A stretch of DNA of 8,139 bases from Flavobacteriaceae bacterium (GTDB lineage: Bacteria > Bacteroidota > Bacteroidia > Flavobacteriales > Flavobacteriaceae): NCBI GenBank assembly GCA_013042255.1, contig JABDQK010000326.1, positions 1-8,139 of the forward strand. Reading direction: 5' to 3'. Position 1 is the first letter of the stretch, and each line of letters starts with the position of its first letter. The notes beneath the pieces are model-generated. The model did not search any database. It was not told the DNA's origin and saw only the letters and a list, made by a program, of their open reading frames with translations. This document shows positions 5,878 through 8,139 of this stretch, piece by piece. The translations under genes and the position numbers were made by a program.

Positions 5878-7763
5878 AGCACTCTGAACTTGATGGTATG
5901 TTCAACCTTTTTCAGGGCAGAGATTACATCTCTGTTATAATCCTTGTCGAGATCCGTGATTACATAACCCAGCTCATCATTTGTTGAAAGATACTGTCCT
6001 GTTATATTCATTTCATAATGTGCCAGAACCTCATTGATCCTTGCCATTACGCCAGGTTGGTTTCTGTGGATATGCAGGAAACGATGGGCATTGCTTTGTT
6101 TAGGTAATCGGATGTTAGGGAAATTCAATGCATCTTTCGTATTTCCCGTATTGATATAATCCATGATCTTGTTCGGTACAAAATCAGCGATGTTCATCTG
6201 GGCCTCCTGAGTGCTCCCGCCTATGTGAGGAGTAAGGATTACGTTAGTTAATCCTTGTAATGGAGTTTTAAAAGCGCCATTTTTTCTGGGCTCCTCAGGA
6301 AAAACATCAATAGCAGCTCCGGCTATTTTCTTTTCCTTTAACGCTTTTACCAGGGCAGGAATATCCACGACAAATCCTCTAGAGAGGTTAATGAGATAGG
6401 CTCCGTCACGCATCTGGTGTAATTCCCGGTCACCGATGAAATTCTTATTCGCCTTATTATCATCGATATGCAGGGATACCACATCTGATACATTGAGCAG
6501 GTCTTCAAGGGTATTACACCTTTTCGCATTCCCCAGGGCCAAACGATCCTCCAGGTCATAATAATATACCCTCATCCCCATGGCTTCTGCCAGGACAGAG
6601 AGCTGTTTGCCAATATTTCCATATCCAACGATACCCAGATTCTTTCCTCTTACTTCAGTGGAATTTGCTGCAGTCTTATTCCATTGCCCATTGTGGATTT
6701 CCACACTTCGGGGGAATATGTTCCGCATCAGCATAATAATTTGCCCTATAGCCATTTCAACTACAGATCGGGTATTACTGTAGGGTGCATTAAAGACTAC
6801 TACTCCCTTTTTCAGGCAGTAATTGAGGTCGATTTGTGTTGTTCCTATACAAAAGGCCCCGATAACTAAGAGTTTATTGGCAGCATCGAGTACCCTTGGG
6901 GTGATTTGGGTCTTAGATCGTATCCCAAGTACATGCACTCCTTTGATCTTCTCGATCAATTCTTCTTCCGTGAGGCCCCGATCTATTAATTCTACAGAAA
7001 AACCATCTTCCGAAAGATTGTCAAAGGCAACTGGATGGACGTTTTCAAGTAAAAGTATTTTGATTCGGTTTTTGGGATAAGAGAGGTTACGCGGAAGGTC
7101 ATTCACAAAAAGGAATTCATCCAGATTAGGCGCCACATGATCAGCGTTTGACGCTGCTTTTTCCCTATGTACGTTCTCAGTATAGGCAAAAAATTTATGA
7201 GCGATTCCTGCCTCCCTCATTACATAATCACTATACCCATCACCAATCACCTGGACTTCCCCTTCGAGGTTCAGTTCTTTTAAACAGGCTATCTTCCCGT
7301 TATGGCTGGCCAGCACATTCTTCTCGTCAAATCCGGTTATTTTTCCATCCTCGTCAAAAGTGAATGTATTGGCGTAAACCCGCTCTGATGGAATATTGTA
7401 CTCCTCAACGATAGGATCTATGAATTCTTTAAAACCACAGGAAATCACATAGATATCCTCAGAATACTTCTCAAAAAATTCCTTGTTCGAAGCAATCGAT
7501 TTGGAAATCTTTTTCCTGAGCTCTTCTACTAGAGGGTCGAGATGTTTTTTATTTGCCTGTAACAGCCTGATTCTCTTTTCCAGGGACTCTGTAAAAGATA
7601 TATCCCCGTCGATCCCCAAATTGGTAATGTGTTGAATCTCTTTGATGACCTCATCCCTGTCTTCGCGCTTACTCAGGGTCATTTCAGCTAAAACATCAAG
7701 TGCTTCTACCCTGGTCAACGTGCTATCAAAATCAAAAACATACTTCCTCGCCACTGTTATCAT
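5871..7763 (-). CDS. serA: Bifunctional phosphoserine phosphatase-like / D-3-phosphoglycerate dehydrogenase (SerB-SerA fusion)
   Basis: A 630-residue two-enzyme fusion of the phosphoserine route to serine. Residues ~5-220 are a HAD-IB phosphatase: DFDST (11-15) with nucleophile D11 and acid/base D13, E20, motif II SCGF (108-111), K157, and motif IV GDGYSD (174-179). This fits phosphoserine phosphatase, step 3. Residues ~233-545 are an NAD-dependent phosphoglycerate dehydrogenase, step 1: IRSKT (281-285), the Rossmann motif GIVGYGNIGK (377-386), R462 in NLSRG, E491 in PEEP, and H513 in TPHIGGST. Residues ~559-630 are an ACT domain keeping H566, N568 and N586, which align with the serine-binding H344, N346 and N364 of E. 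coli SerA; feedback inhibition by serine is therefore likely. SerC, the middle enzyme, is not in the window. The phosphatase substrate is inferred from the fusion; another small phosphate ester is possible. The ATG start lies a few codons before the HAD motif. The gene is convergent with rlmH. Confidence 0.93.
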   Translation of the reverse strand: MITVARKYVFDFDSTLTRVEALDVLAEMTLSKREDRDEVIKEIQHITNLGIDGDISFTESLEKRIRLLQANKKHLDPLVEELRKKISKSIASNKEFFEKYSEDIYVISCGFKEFIDPIVEEYNIPSERVYANTFTFDEDGKITGFDEKNVLASHNGKIACLKELNLEGEVQVIGDGYSDYVMREAGIAHKFFAYTENVHREKAASNADHVAPNLDEFLFVNDLPRNLSYPKNRIKILLLENVHPVAFDNLSEDGFSVELIDRGLTEEELIEKIKGVHVLGIRSKTQITPRVLDAANKLLVIGAFCIGTTQIDLNYCLKKGVVVFNAPYSNTRSVVEMAIGQIIMLMRNIFPRSVEIHNGQWNKTAANSTEVRGKNLGIVGYGNIGKQLSVLAEAMGMRVYYYDLEDRLALGNAKRCNTLEDLLNVSDVVSLHIDDNKANKNFIGDRELHQMRDGAYLINLSRGFVVDIPALVKALKEKKIAGAAIDVFPEEPRKNGAFKTPLQGLTNVILTPHIGGSTQEAQMNIADFVPNKIMDYINTGNTKDALNFPNIRLPKQSNAHRFLHIHRNQPGVMARINEVLAHYEMNITGQYLSTNDELGYVITDLDKDYNRDVISALKKVEHTIKFRVLY

Positions 7764-7782
7764 ATAAAGGTGTTCAAAGATG

Positions 7783-7790
7783 CAAAAGTA
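7783..7790 (-). promoter_or_regulatory. Bacteroidota -7 promoter box for the serB-serA fusion
   Basis: TACTTTTG on the minus strand matches TAnnTTTG exactly and lies 19 nt before the ATG at 7763. This allows a short leader of roughly a dozen bases. No exact TTG is seen at the -33 position; a TTT about 17 nt upstream may stand in. The rest of the 182-bp divergent spacer (7764-7945) is AT-rich, and I found no convincing promoter pair for the rightward gene in it. Confidence 0.45.
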
Positions 7791-7945
7791 GAAATATTTG
7801 AAGATGGAAACATGAAATCGTGTTAAAACTACGAGATCATTGTTTTACAGCCTGTAATGATAAAATATTCTCTTATTTTTATGGACTTTGTTGTGAATTA
7901 TTAATTCTTTCCGGGTGTGACCGATTTTAACTACAGTGTGGATTT

Positions 7946-8139
7946 ATGAAAAAATTTTTAAAGGCCTTAAAACTGATTTTCCTTTCCCTTATTGTTCTCC
8001 TCCTGCTTGCCTATGGGGTGATTTATCTGAAAATGAAAATGGATTCCAGAGCCAATTTTGCGCTCTTAGGTCCTGAAGCTACAGTACTTAACATGGGAGG
8101 TCAGTCGATAAGGGACCTGAATAAAAATGGGCAGGTCGA
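7946..8139 (+). CDS. N-terminal part of a probable family 3 glycoside hydrolase (cut by window edge)
   Basis: Only the first 64 codons are present and the frame is open to the window end. An in-frame TAA at 7928-7930 and no earlier start make the ATG secure. Residues 2-9 are basic (KKFLKALK) and 10-28 hydrophobic (LIFLSLIVLLLLAYGVIYL), so the protein carries a signal peptide or an N-terminal membrane anchor. No lipobox cysteine is seen, so it is not an SPII lipoprotein. The following GQSIRDLNKNGQV (52-64) resembles the segment 'G-x-x-x-(K/R)-D-L-N-K-N-G-x-(L/V)-D' that opens many GH3 beta-glucosidases of Bacteroidota. If so, the enzyme hydrolyses beta-linked oligosaccharides in the periplasm or at the cell surface. 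The same DLNKNGxxD pattern also resembles calcium-binding loops in other secreted proteins, and the catalytic part is outside the window, so the family call is tentative. Confidence 0.6.
   Translation, partial: MKKFLKALKLIFLSLIVLLLLAYGVIYLKMKMDSRANFALLGPEATVLNMGGQSIRDLNKNGQV

Noticed and set aside
5869..5895. Imperfect stem (CATCAA / TTGATG with an inner AGA / TCT) at the rlmH and serB-serA ends, as a terminator
   Set aside because: The stem is short, AT-rich and interrupted by unpaired bases, and no U-run follows on either strand.
6347..6559. 70-residue minus-strand frame within the serB-serA fusion, and several plus-strand frames at 6580-7363
   Set aside because: All overlap a gene with complete catalytic motifs in another frame and show no recognisable domain; they are shadow frames.
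7874..7881. TATTTTTA as a -7 box for the rightward GH3-like gene
   Set aside because: The last base does not fit TAnnTTTG, no TTG lies at the proper distance, and such runs are common by chance in this AT-rich spacer.

Overview
The window reads as chromosomal DNA of a member of the Bacteroidota, most likely a marine-type Flavobacteriaceae; the genus cannot be fixed from sequence alone. The grounds are TAnnTTTG-type -7 promoter boxes, start codons without clear Shine-Dalgarno sites, a LytTR response regulator, a fused phosphoserine phosphatase/phosphoglycerate dehydrogenase, and family-typical sequences of PriA, NadC and RlmH. Coding density is very high and most genes are housekeeping genes.

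Layout. At the left, a LytTR response regulator (18-710, +) runs head-on into priA (711-3167, -), with no base between the two stop codons. priA is the last gene of a compact leftward unit, read as nadC (4464-5321), a YihY/BrkB-family membrane protein (3486-4463), a broken DUF2147-like secreted-protein gene (3177-3496) and priA. The junctions abut, overlap or leave only 9 nt, so a single transcript starting upstream of nadC is likely. An 82-bp gap then separates nadC from the divergent rlmH (5404-5877, +). The end of rlmH overlaps by 7 nt the end of a convergent serB-serA fusion (5871-7763, -). After a 182-bp divergent spacer, the start of a probable family 3 glycoside hydrolase (7946 onward, +) is cut by the window edge.

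Function. The genes cover replication restart (PriA), NAD biosynthesis (NadC), 23S rRNA modification (RlmH), two of the three steps of serine biosynthesis (the SerB-SerA fusion), signal transduction (LytTR regulator), an inner-membrane protein of unclear role, and probably polysaccharide degradation (GH3). They do not form one pathway; the leftward operon looks like a packed housekeeping cluster. I see no tRNA, rRNA, CRISPR array, insertion sequence or phage gene.

I found no undescribed multi-gene system. The points most worth a second look are the decayed DUF2147 gene inside the operon, the bifunctional serine-pathway fusion with retained serine-binding residues, a perfect 10+1+10 inverted repeat at the lytTR/priA convergence, and a -7-like box so close to the rlmH start codon that its transcript could be leaderless.
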